NCBI GenBank assembly: GCA_030018135.1
Contig: JASEGJ010000017.1
Span: forward strand, 1-23,647
Direction: 5' to 3'
DNA from: Candidatus Hodarchaeaceae archaeon
GTDB lineage: Archaea; Hadarchaeota; Hadarchaeia; Hadarchaeales; Hadarchaeaceae
DNA length: 23,647 bases
The position numbers and the translations under genes were made by a program. Shown here piece by piece: positions 8,114 to 15,700 of this stretch (the first letter of the stretch is position 1; the number at the start of each line of letters is the position of its first letter). The notes under the pieces were generated by a model that saw only the letters and a list, made by a program, of their open reading frames with translations, was not told the origin of the DNA and did no database searches.

Positions 8114-8687
8114 GGAAATAAAAACTGGCGATTTCGTCGTGCCAGGCGATTTTCTCGCAACAGCGGAGGAATTCATGCCCGGCGAGGGAGCATATGAGGA
8201 GGATAGCAAAATTTATTCCTCTCGCACGGGGGTCGTACTAGTGGACGCTAGGACGAAACGGATCTCCGTCTTTCCTCGGACCCCAGTCCCGCCGGAGCTT
8301 AAGCGCGGCGACACGGTGATTGGCCGGGTCGAGGAGGTGCGCGATCAATCGGCAAACGTTCATATCGGCGTTCTGAGGGGACGCGAGGATCGCCAACTCC
8401 CACTTCCAGACCTCGGCGTAATACATGTGTCGCAGGTTCGCGGGGGTTACGTCAAGGACCTAGGCCGTGAATTTAAACCAGGCGACATAGTGAGGGCTCG
8501 CGTCGTAAATGCGCGCAGGGGTCAGATTCAGCTATCGACGGTGGGCGATAACCTCGGCGTTATAGTTGCAACTTGTTCGCGATGTCGCGCACGCTTGGAG
8601 AAGGATGATGCTAGGCTCAGGTGTTCAAATTGCGGAAATGTTGAGTTCAGAAAAGTTGCTAGCGATTATCGCCAAGGAGTTCTGTAG
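8106..8687 (+). CDS. csl4: Exosome RNA-binding cap subunit Csl4
   Basis: A 193-aa subunit of the archaeal RNA exosome cap. It binds RNA and recruits partners to the Rrp41/Rrp42 ring for 3'-5' degradation or tailing. Three parts can be seen: an N-terminal domain beginning KTGDFVVPGDFLATAEEF; a central S1 RNA-binding domain at about 65-150 (GDTVIGRVEEV, GVIHVSQV, GDIVRARVV); and a C-terminal zinc ribbon with C157, C160, C173 and C176. The ATG at 8106 follows a purine-rich GAGAGGGGGG stretch. An upstream in-frame ATG (8052) would lie well inside the methyltransferase gene. Tight coupling to the genes on both sides suggests one operon. Confidence 0.93.
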   Translation: MDEEIKTGDFVVPGDFLATAEEFMPGEGAYEEDSKIYSSRTGVVLVDARTKRISVFPRTPVPPELKRGDTVIGRVEEVRDQSANVHIGVLRGREDRQLPLPDLGVIHVSQVRGGYVKDLGREFKPGDIVRARVVNARRGQIQLSTVGDNLGVIVATCSRCRARLEKDDARLRCSNCGNVEFRKVASDYRQGVL

Positions 8688-8900
8688 ATGCCCAAGCTCA
8701 AGCGAGTTTTAAACATAAAGGTGACCAATACAAGGCAGACAGTTGAGCTAATGCGAGCATTAAGTGAGCTTGATGCAGACATAATTGCAGAATCACGCCC
8801 AGGCACAATCAAAATCCGCATCTATGGGTCGAAGGGGGAGATTCGCAACATCGAGCGCAGGATATTGGCATTAACCTCAGCGAAGTCGCAACCCTCATAA
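8688..8900 (+). CDS. Unrecognised 70-aa protein between csl4 and rpoL
   Basis: The ATG follows the csl4 TAG with no intervening base, strong evidence for a translated, coupled gene. I do not recognise the family. The pattern suggests a small alpha/beta fold: a strand (RVLNIKVTN), a helix (RQTVELMRALSEL), a short strand, a strongly alternating strand (GTIKIRIYG), then a helix (EIRNIERRILALTSA). There is no signal peptide, membrane segment or cysteine. Its place between an exosome subunit and an RNA polymerase subunit hints at an RNA- or transcription-related role, which is inference. A distant similarity to small Pcc1-like KEOPS folds occurred to me, but no diagnostic motif supports it. Confidence 0.75.
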   Translation: MPKLKRVLNIKVTNTRQTVELMRALSELDADIIAESRPGTIKIRIYGSKGEIRNIERRILALTSAKSQPS

Positions 8901-8934
8901 AGTTAGCTGAACTTAGTTAAAAAAAGGTGTTGCT

Positions 8935-9216
8935 ATGGAGCTTAAACTCGTTAACAAGGATGGGCGCAACCTGACGGTAAAAATCATAGGCGAGGACCAT
9001 ACGCTGTGCAATATTTTACGCAAAACCCTACATGAAGATGAGCATGTCATCACTGCCTCTTATACAATCGAACACCCGCTACTGGAGCATCCGACATTCT
9101 ATGTAAACGTTAAAAAAGGAAAGACACCGGAGCGTGCCTTGACTGACGCGGCCGAGCGGATAATAGAAAGCTGCGATGGGCTGCAGAAAAAATTGTTGAG
9201 GGAATTAAAAAAGTGA
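8935..9216 (+). CDS. rpoL: DNA-directed RNA polymerase subunit L (Rpo11)
   Basis: A 93-aa small subunit that pairs with Rpo3/RpoD to form the alpha-like assembly platform of archaeal RNA polymerase. The conserved core is clear: GEDHTLCNILRKTLHEDEHV, then a YTIEHPLLEHPTFYV segment typical of Rpo11/RPB11. Length is normal. An AGGTG ribosome-binding motif lies a few bases upstream of the ATG, and a 34-base gap separates it from the preceding small gene. It is followed closely by the DUF99 gene. Confidence 0.96.
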   Translation: MELKLVNKDGRNLTVKIIGEDHTLCNILRKTLHEDEHVITASYTIEHPLLEHPTFYVNVKKGKTPERALTDAAERIIESCDGLQKKLLRELKK

Positions 9217-9223
9217 TGTTAGC

Positions 9224-9871
9224 GTGCCGATATTTACACAGTTGGTAGCTACCCGAGGGGTTGGCTTGGAACAGGTTAAATTTTGGGATATAAAGTCAGA
9301 GATTCGAGTGGTGGGGGTGGACGATGGTCCATTCGAGCCGCGCATGAAGGGCGATGTTTTACTTGTGGGCGCGGTTTTCAGGGGCGGTCATTGGTTGGAT
9401 GGGGTCTTGAGGACATACGTTACAATAGATGGTTCCGATGCAACACAACGAATAATCGAAATGATCAACGAGAGTAAGCATAAGGGTCAACTTCGGGTTA
9501 TAATGGTGGACGGGATAACATTCGCTGGCTTTAACGTCGTAGATATTCAAGAGATTTTTAAGCAAACCAGTTTGCCCGTAATTGCTGTTTCGAGAAAGCG
9601 GCCACGCATGACGCAGGTAAAAAAAGCTTTAAAAAATCTGCCAGATTGGCAGAGGCGTTGGAAGATGTTGCGGTCAGCTGGAAAAATATACAAAGTAAAA
9701 TCGAGGAGTTGTGTAAAGTCGGTATACATGCAGATAGCGGGCATAGGGCGCCCCGATGCGGAGCAGGTAGTTAAATTAACGTCCACACGTAGTTTAATAC
9801 CTGAACCACTGCGTGTTGCCCACCTGATCGCAACGGGAATCGTGCGCGGTGAGAGCGCAGGGACGGTTTAA
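9224..9871 (+). CDS. DUF99 family protein, endonuclease dU-like
   Basis: A 215-aa member of DUF99, a family related to endonuclease V and described in Thermococcales as 'endonuclease dU', which acts on deoxyuridine-containing DNA. The hallmark N-terminal motif RVVGVDDGPF (28-37, with D33/D34) is present. So are LLVGAVFRGG, VTIDGSD and the central IMVDGITFAGFNVVD segment. The start is a GTG seven bases after the rpoL stop, with GTGAT as a weak ribosome-binding motif. The end is two bases before the signal peptidase gene. Nuclease activity is inferred from the family; many members are uncharacterised. Confidence 0.85.
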   Translation: MPIFTQLVATRGVGLEQVKFWDIKSEIRVVGVDDGPFEPRMKGDVLLVGAVFRGGHWLDGVLRTYVTIDGSDATQRIIEMINESKHKGQLRVIMVDGITFAGFNVVDIQEIFKQTSLPVIAVSRKRPRMTQVKKALKNLPDWQRRWKMLRSAGKIYKVKSRSCVKSVYMQIAGIGRPDAEQVVKLTSTRSLIPEPLRVAHLIATGIVRGESAGTV

Positions 9872-9873
9872 CC

Positions 9874-10359
9874 ATGTTTAAAAACAAAAGACAGGCTAAG
9901 GGTAAGACGCTTAGGCGCAGGCTTGCCCGCGTGGTTGGGCACGAAGTGGTACGCGAGGTGATTATAGCGATTCTAATCATATCAATTCTTTACTTTGGTC
10001 TACGCGGTGCCTTGATGCTCGCCCTCAATACGGAGTCGCCGATGATGGCTGTTGTTTCAAATAGCATGAAGCCAACGTTTGAGCGCGGGGACCTGCTATT
10101 GATTAGGGGCGTTAGCTCACCGGCGGAAATAGCGATCGGCGACATCATTGTATTTCGATCCGAGCATCAATCGGCACTGATCGTGCATCGCGTCATCGAA
10201 AAAATAATAGATGAAAACGGCCGCGTTTGGTTTAAAACTCAAGGCGATGCCAATCCCGGGCCGGACCCAACGCCAGTTAGGCCTGAAGACATAAAAGGCA
10301 AGGTGACGTTCATGATTCCTAAGCTAGGGCACATATCACTTCTCTTAAGAGGTAGCTAG
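9874..10359 (+). CDS. Signal peptidase I, archaeal/ER (Sec11) type
   Basis: A 161-aa membrane peptidase that removes signal peptides from exported proteins outside the membrane. After a basic N-terminus comes one membrane segment at about 28-51 (VIIAILIISILYFGL). The catalytic serine is S64 in VVSNSMKPT. The second catalytic position is histidine (H105 in IVHRVIE), as in archaeal and ER enzymes, rather than the lysine of bacterial enzymes. Conserved acidic residues follow in QGDANPGPD (D125, D131). It is short and has no C-terminal membrane helix. It sits in the rpoL-tfs gene cluster without obvious functional linkage. Confidence 0.93.
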   Translation: MFKNKRQAKGKTLRRRLARVVGHEVVREVIIAILIISILYFGLRGALMLALNTESPMMAVVSNSMKPTFERGDLLLIRGVSSPAEIAIGDIIVFRSEHQSALIVHRVIEKIIDENGRVWFKTQGDANPGPDPTPVRPEDIKGKVTFMIPKLGHISLLLRGS

Positions 10360-10788
10360 ATGGCTTTGAAGCGCCATCCGCTACTTACGGTAGATATCAT
10401 CATCTCCACGCCGGATGGGATCGTTCTAGTTAGGCGGGGCCGCGAGCCGTACAAAGGCAAGTGGGCGCTGCCCGGCGGCTTTGTACATTACGGCGAGAGG
10501 GTGGAGGATGCAGCCGTCCGTGAGGCCAAGGAAGAAACTGGTTTAAGGGTCAGGTTACAGAAGCTCGTCGGGGTATACTCCGACCTAGGACGGGACCCTC
10601 GCGGACATGTTATTTCGATATGTTTTTTGGCGGCGAAAATAGGGGGCAAGTTGATGGCTTCAGACGATGCTGTAGAAGCGCGTGCATTCAAGCGGATACC
10701 TTGGAAAAAACTCGCATTCGACCACGCAAAGATTTTAAAAAATGCCGAGCTAGGGTGGACGCATGGAATTTTGTCCGAAGTGCGGTAA
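10360..10788 (+). CDS. Nudix hydrolase, ADP-ribose pyrophosphatase-like
   Basis: A 142-aa Nudix protein. The Nudix box is complete at residues 40-62: G40, E46, R54-E55, E58-E59 and G61, in the pattern G-x5-E-x7-R-E-x2-E-E-x-G. The preceding [10 protein letters not shown] and the following [17 protein letters not shown] resemble archaeal ADP-ribose/NUDT hydrolases that clear nucleotide metabolites. The exact substrate cannot be read from the sequence. The gene starts directly after the signal peptidase stop, and its 3' end overlaps the tfs start by 26 bases, so the three are surely co-transcribed. Confidence 0.9.
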   Translation: MALKRHPLLTVDIIISTPDGIVLVRRGREPYKGKWALPGGFVHYGERVEDAAVREAKEETGLRVRLQKLVGVYSDLGRDPRGHVISICFLAAKIGGKLMASDDAVEARAFKRIPWKKLAFDHAKILKNAELGWTHGILSEVR

Positions 10789-11086
10789 TTTGATGCTGCC
10801 CAAGAAGATCGAGGAAGGCCCGATTTTGGTGTGCAGCGGTTGCGGGTATGCAACAAAAGCGTCCGCGCTCGAGGGCTATAGGCTCACACGGACATCTAAA
10901 GAAAGGAAGGAACCAATGGTCGTCGAAGGTATGCCCGTCACGTTACCAACGACGCATACCCGTTGCCCGAGTTGCGGGCACAATAAAGCTTACTGGTGGT
11001 TGCGGCAGACACGCGCAGCGGATGAGGCAACGACGCGCTTTTACCGCTGTGCAAAGTGCGATCACACTTGGAGGGAATATACATAA
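10763..11086 (+). CDS. tfs: Transcription factor S (TFIIS-like transcript cleavage factor)
   Basis: A 107-aa protein that rescues backtracked RNA polymerase by stimulating transcript cleavage. It has an N-terminal zinc ribbon (C4, C7, C24, C27) and a C-terminal zinc ribbon (C68, C71, C96, C99). The C-terminal ribbon carries the acidic tip D87-E88 in TRAADEATT, the catalytic hairpin shared with TFIIS and RPB9/RPC11. Length and domain arrangement are standard. The ATG lies inside the end of the Nudix gene. Proximity to rpoL fits a transcription-machinery cluster. Confidence 0.95.
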   Translation: MEFCPKCGNLMLPKKIEEGPILVCSGCGYATKASALEGYRLTRTSKERKEPMVVEGMPVTLPTTHTRCPSCGHNKAYWWLRQTRAADEATTRFYRCAKCDHTWREYT

Positions 11087-11148
11087 TTGATTATTGCTTT
11101 CGGCGACTTCTCTACCAAAGTGTCTTAAAAGTAAAAGATGGGTATAAG

Positions 11149-11232
11149 ATGAGGAGGGGTTTAATTGGAATTATTGATAAACACGTCGAGGGCTATAACA
11201 CCTGCAAAGTGTCGTGTCCAGCGAGAGCATAA
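11149..11232 (+). other. Possible 27-codon small ORF with overlapping hairpin upstream of the PCNA operon
   Basis: In the 162-bp gap between tfs and the OB-fold gene, an ATG at 11149 opens a 27-codon frame (MRRGLIGIIDKHVEG, then YNTCKVSCPARA). The RNA of 11181-11217 can fold: ACACG (11181-11185) with CGTGT (11213-11217), and ACAC (11198-11201) with GTGT (11209-11212). The two stems are contiguous on the 3' side, with a 12-base bulge on the 5' side and a 7-base loop. A TATA-like CTTAAAAG at 11124-11131 would start transcription close to the ATG. It may be a leader peptide, a structured 5' UTR or chance. Confidence 0.3.
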
Positions 11233-11248
11233 GTAATGGGGGGAGGGG

Positions 11249-11599
11249 ATGGAGGAATTTCAACTGAGGAAAAAGCCGGCAAGAGACAGAAGGATTTCTG
11301 AGATCAAGATTGCCGACGAACACATCAGAATAGTCGGATTGGTGGTAGAAAAAAGAAATGCCGAGTTTGTAATCGACGATGGATCGGGTCAGATCACAGT
11401 ACTTTTCGACGACCCAACATTGGCGGAAGGCGTCTCTATCGGCTCAAAAGTTAGAGTTTTCGGGGTACCACTCAACGCGGGCAATATCCTTGAGCTACAT
11501 GCCGGGATAGTACAAAAAGTTGATAGGCTAGACCTCGAACTGCATGAAGAGGTTAGGCGAGAAATTAAAAAATTTGAAAAGGAGCTTGAAATAAAATAG
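11249..11599 (+). CDS. Small OB-fold nucleic-acid-binding protein
   Basis: A 116-aa protein with a single OB-fold at about residues 24-95 (HIRIVGLVVEKRN, FVIDDGSGQITVLF, GSKVRVFGVPL), similar to small RPA/Stn1-like single-stranded DNA-binding domains. A charged helix closes the protein (LHEEVRREIKKFEKELEIK). There are no zinc cysteines. The ATG follows a GGGGAGGGG motif. It is the first gene of the PCNA-primase-GINS run and ends 15 bases before PCNA, so a role in single-strand handling at replication is likely but inferred. It is too small to be a complete major RPA. Confidence 0.75.
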   Translation: MEEFQLRKKPARDRRISEIKIADEHIRIVGLVVEKRNAEFVIDDGSGQITVLFDDPTLAEGVSIGSKVRVFGVPLNAGNILELHAGIVQKVDRLDLELHEEVRREIKKFEKELEIK

Positions 11600-11614
11600 G
11601 AAGGAGGGATTGCA

Positions 11615-12370
11615 GTGGTGCGTATGCGCATGTCAGATTCGAAATTATGGAAAACTTGCGTTAGCGCCATAGCGAGCCTCATAGACGAAGCGGCATTTAA
11701 ACTCACGCCCGAAGGCATAAAGATGAAAGCGATGGATCCCTCGCACGTTGCGCTGGTAGATTTCGAGCTGCCCACAGCAGCATTCATCGAATACGATGTT
11801 AAGCAACCAGCCATCCTTGGCGTAGACCTGACCGAGATGAACAAAATCATGGCGCGCGCAAAAGCTGAGGATGAATTCATTTTAGATCTCAACGAGGAAA
11901 AAAATCGCTTGATATTAACATTCAGAAGTGCATCCACAAGGCGGTTTAGTTTGCCATTGGTAGACATCAGCGAGGCGGAGTTGCCAGAGCCAAAACTACA
12001 GTTTACCGCGACTGCAGATGTAACTGCAGGCATAATTCAGGATGGGCTGCGCGATGCTGAGATAGTCGGCGACAATGTGAAATTTGAGCTAACCGAAGAG
12101 GGATTTTTCATGTATACGGAAAGCGAGACGGGCGCCACGGAGCTAAAATTGCACAAGGGGGATCCAGCCCTACTAAAGTTGAACGTAAAACAGCCAGCAC
12201 GGGCGATGTTCAACATAAAGTATCTCATCGACATGACGAAGGCAGTGGGCTCAGCAGATGCCATTACAATTAGTATCGGTTCAAATTTGCCGATTCAACT
12301 CGACTTTCCAATCGCCGAGGGAAAGGGTCGGTTGCGATTTTTGTTAGCACCCCGGATCGAAGCGGAGTAG
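11615..12370 (+). CDS. pcn: DNA polymerase sliding clamp PCNA
   Basis: The 251-aa clamp encircles DNA and tethers polymerases, ligase, nucleases and repair proteins through their PIP-boxes. The two-domain PCNA pattern is intact: KLTPEGIKMKAMDPSHVALVDFEL in the first repeat, an interdomain segment near residue 120, and the C-terminal GKGRLRFLLAPRIEAE. The start is a GTG six bases after a GGAGGG motif; an ATG at 11630 is an alternative. Two proteins in this window, NreA and EndoQ, end in PIP-like tails that could dock on this clamp. PriL begins three bases after the stop. Confidence 0.96.
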   Translation: MVRMRMSDSKLWKTCVSAIASLIDEAAFKLTPEGIKMKAMDPSHVALVDFELPTAAFIEYDVKQPAILGVDLTEMNKIMARAKAEDEFILDLNEEKNRLILTFRSASTRRFSLPLVDISEAELPEPKLQFTATADVTAGIIQDGLRDAEIVGDNVKFELTEEGFFMYTESETGATELKLHKGDPALLKLNVKQPARAMFNIKYLIDMTKAVGSADAITISIGSNLPIQLDFPIAEGKGRLRFLLAPRIEAE

Positions 12371-12373
12371 GCG

Positions 12374-13654
12374 GTGACGTTGATTGGTCCAGAATATGCC
12401 GCCGCGCTTGACCCGTTCACACGCGAGGCAAAGGAACTCGTACGGAAGTCCCCGCCGCTCGATAAAATGCCGCAAAAAATAACAGATCTTGCGGTTGAAC
12501 GCGTGAAATGGAGATCAGGCCGGGACATGGTTGTGAATTTTGACATCGAGGCAGTTCGCGCAGACATATTTTCGTTTTATTTGACTTGCCAAGCAATAGC
12601 TGCGGTGTCGTATCCATACTCGCGCGAGTCACGCTTAGTGAGCGATGCGACGAGAGAAACGATAAAATACCGCATGTACGACCTTTTCAAGCGCGGTTAT
12701 GAAGAACTTTGCCTAGAAGTCGTTCAGCGCTCCTTCAAGTTCCTCCAGCTGGAGCGCGACGACGGGGCAAAGCTGGGCAACGTCGAAATCCCTCGAGAAG
12801 ATTACTTCAGGTTGCGTGACAGACGTCTCGCCGAGGACGGCGTTGAAATTGTTGACGATCGCGTATTAGTGCAATATATCCCGAAGTATGCCGTACGATG
12901 GACAGATCTTGCGCTACTGTTAAAGCACCGTCGGGTCGAGTTGACCAAATTGTATTTGGTTAATGGGTGGGCAGTCATAACCCCCCGCGAGCTTTGGGAT
13001 CTTTTTGCGGGATTCATAAGCGTAAAGACGGAGGAATATATCGCGTCCGTATATGAGCGTTTTTCCGATACTGGAGCGCCGTCAAAACTGCTTACAGACA
13101 TTGGCGAGAGGATTGTGTCCCTCTTGCCTCCGGAGATCGGGCTGCGCGAGAGGTTTGCGAGGGTGCCGCCGGGTAGGCTCCGCCCTGAGTTCTTCCCCCC
13201 ATGCGTAAAGAAAGCTCTGGCCGGCGTGGGCTCTGGTGCGAGAAATTATGCGGTCACCGTTTTGCTGACATCTTTCCTATCATACGCTCGCGTGTCGCCA
13301 TCGGGTAGGGCAGTTTCACGGATGGCAGATTTCATCGGAGATATTTCAGTTGTGCGAAACGAAATCGCGCCGTTGATATTCGAGTCCGCAGAGCGATGCA
13401 ATCCACCGCTTTTTAAAGATCAGCCACAGGAAAAGGCCAACATCTTCTATCATCTTGGTTTTGGCATGGTGCTTGAGCCACGTTTGGAGGACAGCGGCAA
13501 ATCAAAGTGGTATCGTACGCCAAACTGCAACAAAATAGCGATAGCAACACCAGCGCTTTGCGACCCAGATGAGTTTTGCAAAAAAATAAAAAACCCGCTT
13601 ACGTATTACTACAGACAATTGGCCGAACACTCTAGGCTACGCGCGGGGGATTGA
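12374..13654 (+). CDS. priL: DNA primase large subunit PriL
   Basis: A 426-aa regulatory subunit of the archaeal/eukaryotic-type primase that supports initiation and product-length control. The C-terminal Fe-S domain retains its cysteines: C277 (FFPPCVKK), C342 (ERCNPP), C385 (TPNCNK) and C396 (ALCDPDEF), with C402 nearby. The rest is the helical N-terminal domain. The start is a GTG three bases after the PCNA stop, with GGAG just upstream. The stop is followed one base later by priS. Gene order priL-priS directly behind PCNA supports the assignment. Confidence 0.95.
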   Translation: MTLIGPEYAAALDPFTREAKELVRKSPPLDKMPQKITDLAVERVKWRSGRDMVVNFDIEAVRADIFSFYLTCQAIAAVSYPYSRESRLVSDATRETIKYRMYDLFKRGYEELCLEVVQRSFKFLQLERDDGAKLGNVEIPREDYFRLRDRRLAEDGVEIVDDRVLVQYIPKYAVRWTDLALLLKHRRVELTKLYLVNGWAVITPRELWDLFAGFISVKTEEYIASVYERFSDTGAPSKLLTDIGERIVSLLPPEIGLRERFARVPPGRLRPEFFPPCVKKALAGVGSGARNYAVTVLLTSFLSYARVSPSGRAVSRMADFIGDISVVRNEIAPLIFESAERCNPPLFKDQPQEKANIFYHLGFGMVLEPRLEDSGKSKWYRTPNCNKIAIATPALCDPDEFCKKIKNPLTYYYRQLAEHSRLRAGD

Positions 13655-13655
13655 A

Positions 13656-14612
13656 GTGCAACTGAGGGAAGCGACGCCCGAAGAACGATTACAATTTTAT
13701 AAGGAAGAGTGGAATAAACGCGACCTGCCTGATTTTATCTTACATACGCTTTCATTGCGTGAATTCGGTTTTGACTTAGACGGAACAGGGCCGAGCCATA
13801 GATATAACCAATTCATGACGGTCGAGCAATTGGCTGACTTTTTACGCAATAAGGCGCCTTATGCAGCATACGCGAGCGTCGCCCTCTATGAGCAACCTTC
13901 CATGAGGAAAGGGTGGCTAAAATCGGAGCTTGTTTTTGATGTGGATGCAAAAGATCTGCCGCTCAAGAGCTGCAGTTGCGTTGGCGGGGCGGTGTGCGAG
14001 CAATGTTTGAATGAAGCTCGTCAAGTCGCCATACAATTCGCAGAAACGATGCGTTCAGACCTCGATTTGCATAATATCAATTTTGTATTTTCAGGCCGAG
14101 GCTTTCACATCAGGGTAACGGATGAATCGGTAATGGCATTTGAGCAGGCGGAACGTGCCCAGCTTGTGGAATACATAACTGGTTGTGTTATACCAACGGA
14201 CGTAACAATAACACTGGGGTATTCACGTGTGTTTAGGGGGCGCGTCGCACGCACCTTTGAGCGCCTAGATGAGCAAAGGCTTTTACAGGTTCATGGCATG
14301 AGAAATGCGTTGGCACAACAATTGGTAAAGGAAAGAGAGCGAGTGCTGACCGCAATACGAGCGGGGCGACTTTCGGATCTTGAAAATTATAATGGGATGG
14401 GGCCGAAAACATTTAGGAACTTGCTTGAATTTTTTATTAGGTTGAATTCAGAGTTCACGGATGGCAAGGTCACGATAGACACGAAGCGCATACTCCGGTT
14501 GCCCTCCAGCTTACATTCCGGCGTCAGCATGAAATGTATGTTGGTGCGAGATATGGAGCGCTTTTCCATTGAAGAAGCAGCCCCTAAGTTTGTGCGTGAG
14601 CGGATGCAATAA
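13656..14612 (+). CDS. priS: DNA primase catalytic subunit PriS
   Basis: A 318-aa catalytic subunit that synthesises RNA/DNA primers at replication forks. The metal-binding aspartates lie in LVFDVDAKD (D95, D97), and the third is likely D275 in KVTIDTKRILRLP. The zinc-binding knuckle is C106, C108, C114, C117. The conserved nucleotide-binding motif SGRGFH lies at 146-151, and the LPSSLHSG motif at 282-289. It is a little shorter than Pyrococcus PriS but no core motif is missing. It starts with GTG one base after priL, and its TAA overlaps the next ATG by one base. Confidence 0.96.
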   Translation: MQLREATPEERLQFYKEEWNKRDLPDFILHTLSLREFGFDLDGTGPSHRYNQFMTVEQLADFLRNKAPYAAYASVALYEQPSMRKGWLKSELVFDVDAKDLPLKSCSCVGGAVCEQCLNEARQVAIQFAETMRSDLDLHNINFVFSGRGFHIRVTDESVMAFEQAERAQLVEYITGCVIPTDVTITLGYSRVFRGRVARTFERLDEQRLLQVHGMRNALAQQLVKERERVLTAIRAGRLSDLENYNGMGPKTFRNLLEFFIRLNSEFTDGKVTIDTKRILRLPSSLHSGVSMKCMLVRDMERFSIEEAAPKFVRERMQ

Positions 14613-15166
14613 TGGCGGGCTTTTCTTTTGACGATATCAAACGCATGTGGACGGAGGAAAAGGCTTCCCAAGAGCTTAGAGAATTGCCACATGATTTTTA
14701 TTTGAGCGCAGCAAAGCATGTAGCAGAGATAAATCTCGAGTTCAGACGTAGCGAACAACCACGGCGGGAGTTGCTTCAAGAAGAACTCCGCAATATCGCG
14801 CGGATGTTGCGGGAAATCCACTTGTTGCGCACACTTAAAGCCATGGACGAAATAACGAGGGGAAGCTTTCCGAGTTCCTTGCTTGAACGAGAGCGCCAAG
14901 CATTTGTCGAGGTCAGACAAATTTTGGATAGGTTGCAAGCGGAGCTGATCGCGCCCGTGCTTAGTGGCAAGGCCGCTGTTCTTGCGCCGCGCGACATAAC
15001 AAATGTGCCTCTGGTATTTTTGGCGGAAATGCCACAAATAGTTGGCGATGACTTAAAACAATACGGCCCGTTTAAAAGCGGCGAAGTGGCTTTCCTACCA
15101 AGGCGCACCGCTGAACTGATTATGAAGCATGGCATAGCTCGAAAAATCGAGGTCAGAATACCCTAG
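14612..15166 (+). CDS. GINS complex subunit (Gins51-like)
   Basis: A 184-aa subunit of the GINS complex, which links MCM helicase, primase and polymerase in the replisome. The helical A domain comes first (LPHDFYLSAAKHVAEIN; then LLRTLKAMDEITR at about residues 70-86). The small beta-rich B domain comes last (VPLVFLAEMPQIVGDD, then YGPFKSGEVAFLP). This A-then-B order marks the Gins51/Sld5-Psf1 type. The ATG overlaps the priS stop by one base (TAATG), implying translational coupling. A second GINS subunit, if present, is outside this window. Confidence 0.88.
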   Translation: MAGFSFDDIKRMWTEEKASQELRELPHDFYLSAAKHVAEINLEFRRSEQPRRELLQEELRNIARMLREIHLLRTLKAMDEITRGSFPSSLLERERQAFVEVRQILDRLQAELIAPVLSGKAAVLAPRDITNVPLVFLAEMPQIVGDDLKQYGPFKSGEVAFLPRRTAELIMKHGIARKIEVRIP

Positions 15167-15227
15167 CGATACTTTTTTGACCACAATCATCCTTGTATCC
15201 TCTTGGAAAAACCCATCAGGGATTTAA

Positions 15228-15506
15228 ATGAAGGTACCAAAAAAGCTTCGCACATATTGCCCGTCCTGCCGCAAGCATACGGTACATACCATTTCTCAGT
15301 TACACAAGCGAGCGCCACGTCCATTAAGTTGGGGTCAGCGTCAGTTCAATCGCGTCATGGCGGGCTACGGCAGCCAACCGAGGTCCGAACAGAAGAAGTT
15401 TGCCAAGACCACAAAGAAAATCAGCCTGATGTTAAAATGTAGTCAATGCGGCAAATCGCACCCACACCGCGGCTTTAGAGCCAAGGGCGTAGAGATAACA
15501 GAGTAG
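15228..15506 (+). CDS. rpl44e: 50S ribosomal protein L44e
   Basis: A 92-aa ribosomal large-subunit protein with two zinc-binding CxxC pairs (CPSC at 11-14, CSQC near 72-75). It has the typical MKVPKKLRTYCPSC start and the RPLSWGQRQF basic segment. An AGGGA motif precedes the ATG. It follows GINS after 61 bases and leads the translation half of the cluster, with S27e eight bases downstream. Confidence 0.97.
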   Translation: MKVPKKLRTYCPSCRKHTVHTISQLHKRAPRPLSWGQRQFNRVMAGYGSQPRSEQKKFAKTTKKISLMLKCSQCGKSHPHRGFRAKGVEITE

Positions 15507-15514
15507 GTGAGGAA

Positions 15515-15700
15515 ATGCAGGTAGTTAAATTGCGCAACCCTCGGTTTCTTAGGGTTAGATGCAATGATTGCAGTAATGAACAGATAGTTTACAGTCATGC
15601 AAGCTCAGCCGTCAAATGCGTTGTATGTAGTAAAACGTTAGCGGTACCGCGCGGAGGTAAGGCCGAGATAAGGGCAACGATCATAGGTGTGGCTTGGTAG
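15515..15700 (+). CDS. rps27e: 30S ribosomal protein S27e
   Basis: A 61-aa zinc-binding small-subunit protein. Two CxxC pairs (CNDC at 16-19, CVVC near 35-38) are spaced as in the family, followed by the conserved KTLAVPRGGKAEI segment. A TGAGGAAATG context gives an SD-like GAGG directly before the ATG. The TAG stop is followed immediately by the start of the aIF2-alpha gene. Confidence 0.97.
   Translation: MQVVKLRNPRFLRVRCNDCSNEQIVYSHASSAVKCVVCSKTLAVPRGGKAEIRATIIGVAW

Noticed and set aside
15168-15180. T-run after the GINS gene as a transcription terminator
   Set aside because: A single six-T run with no further support; the translation genes downstream continue on the same strand and the cluster is often co-transcribed.
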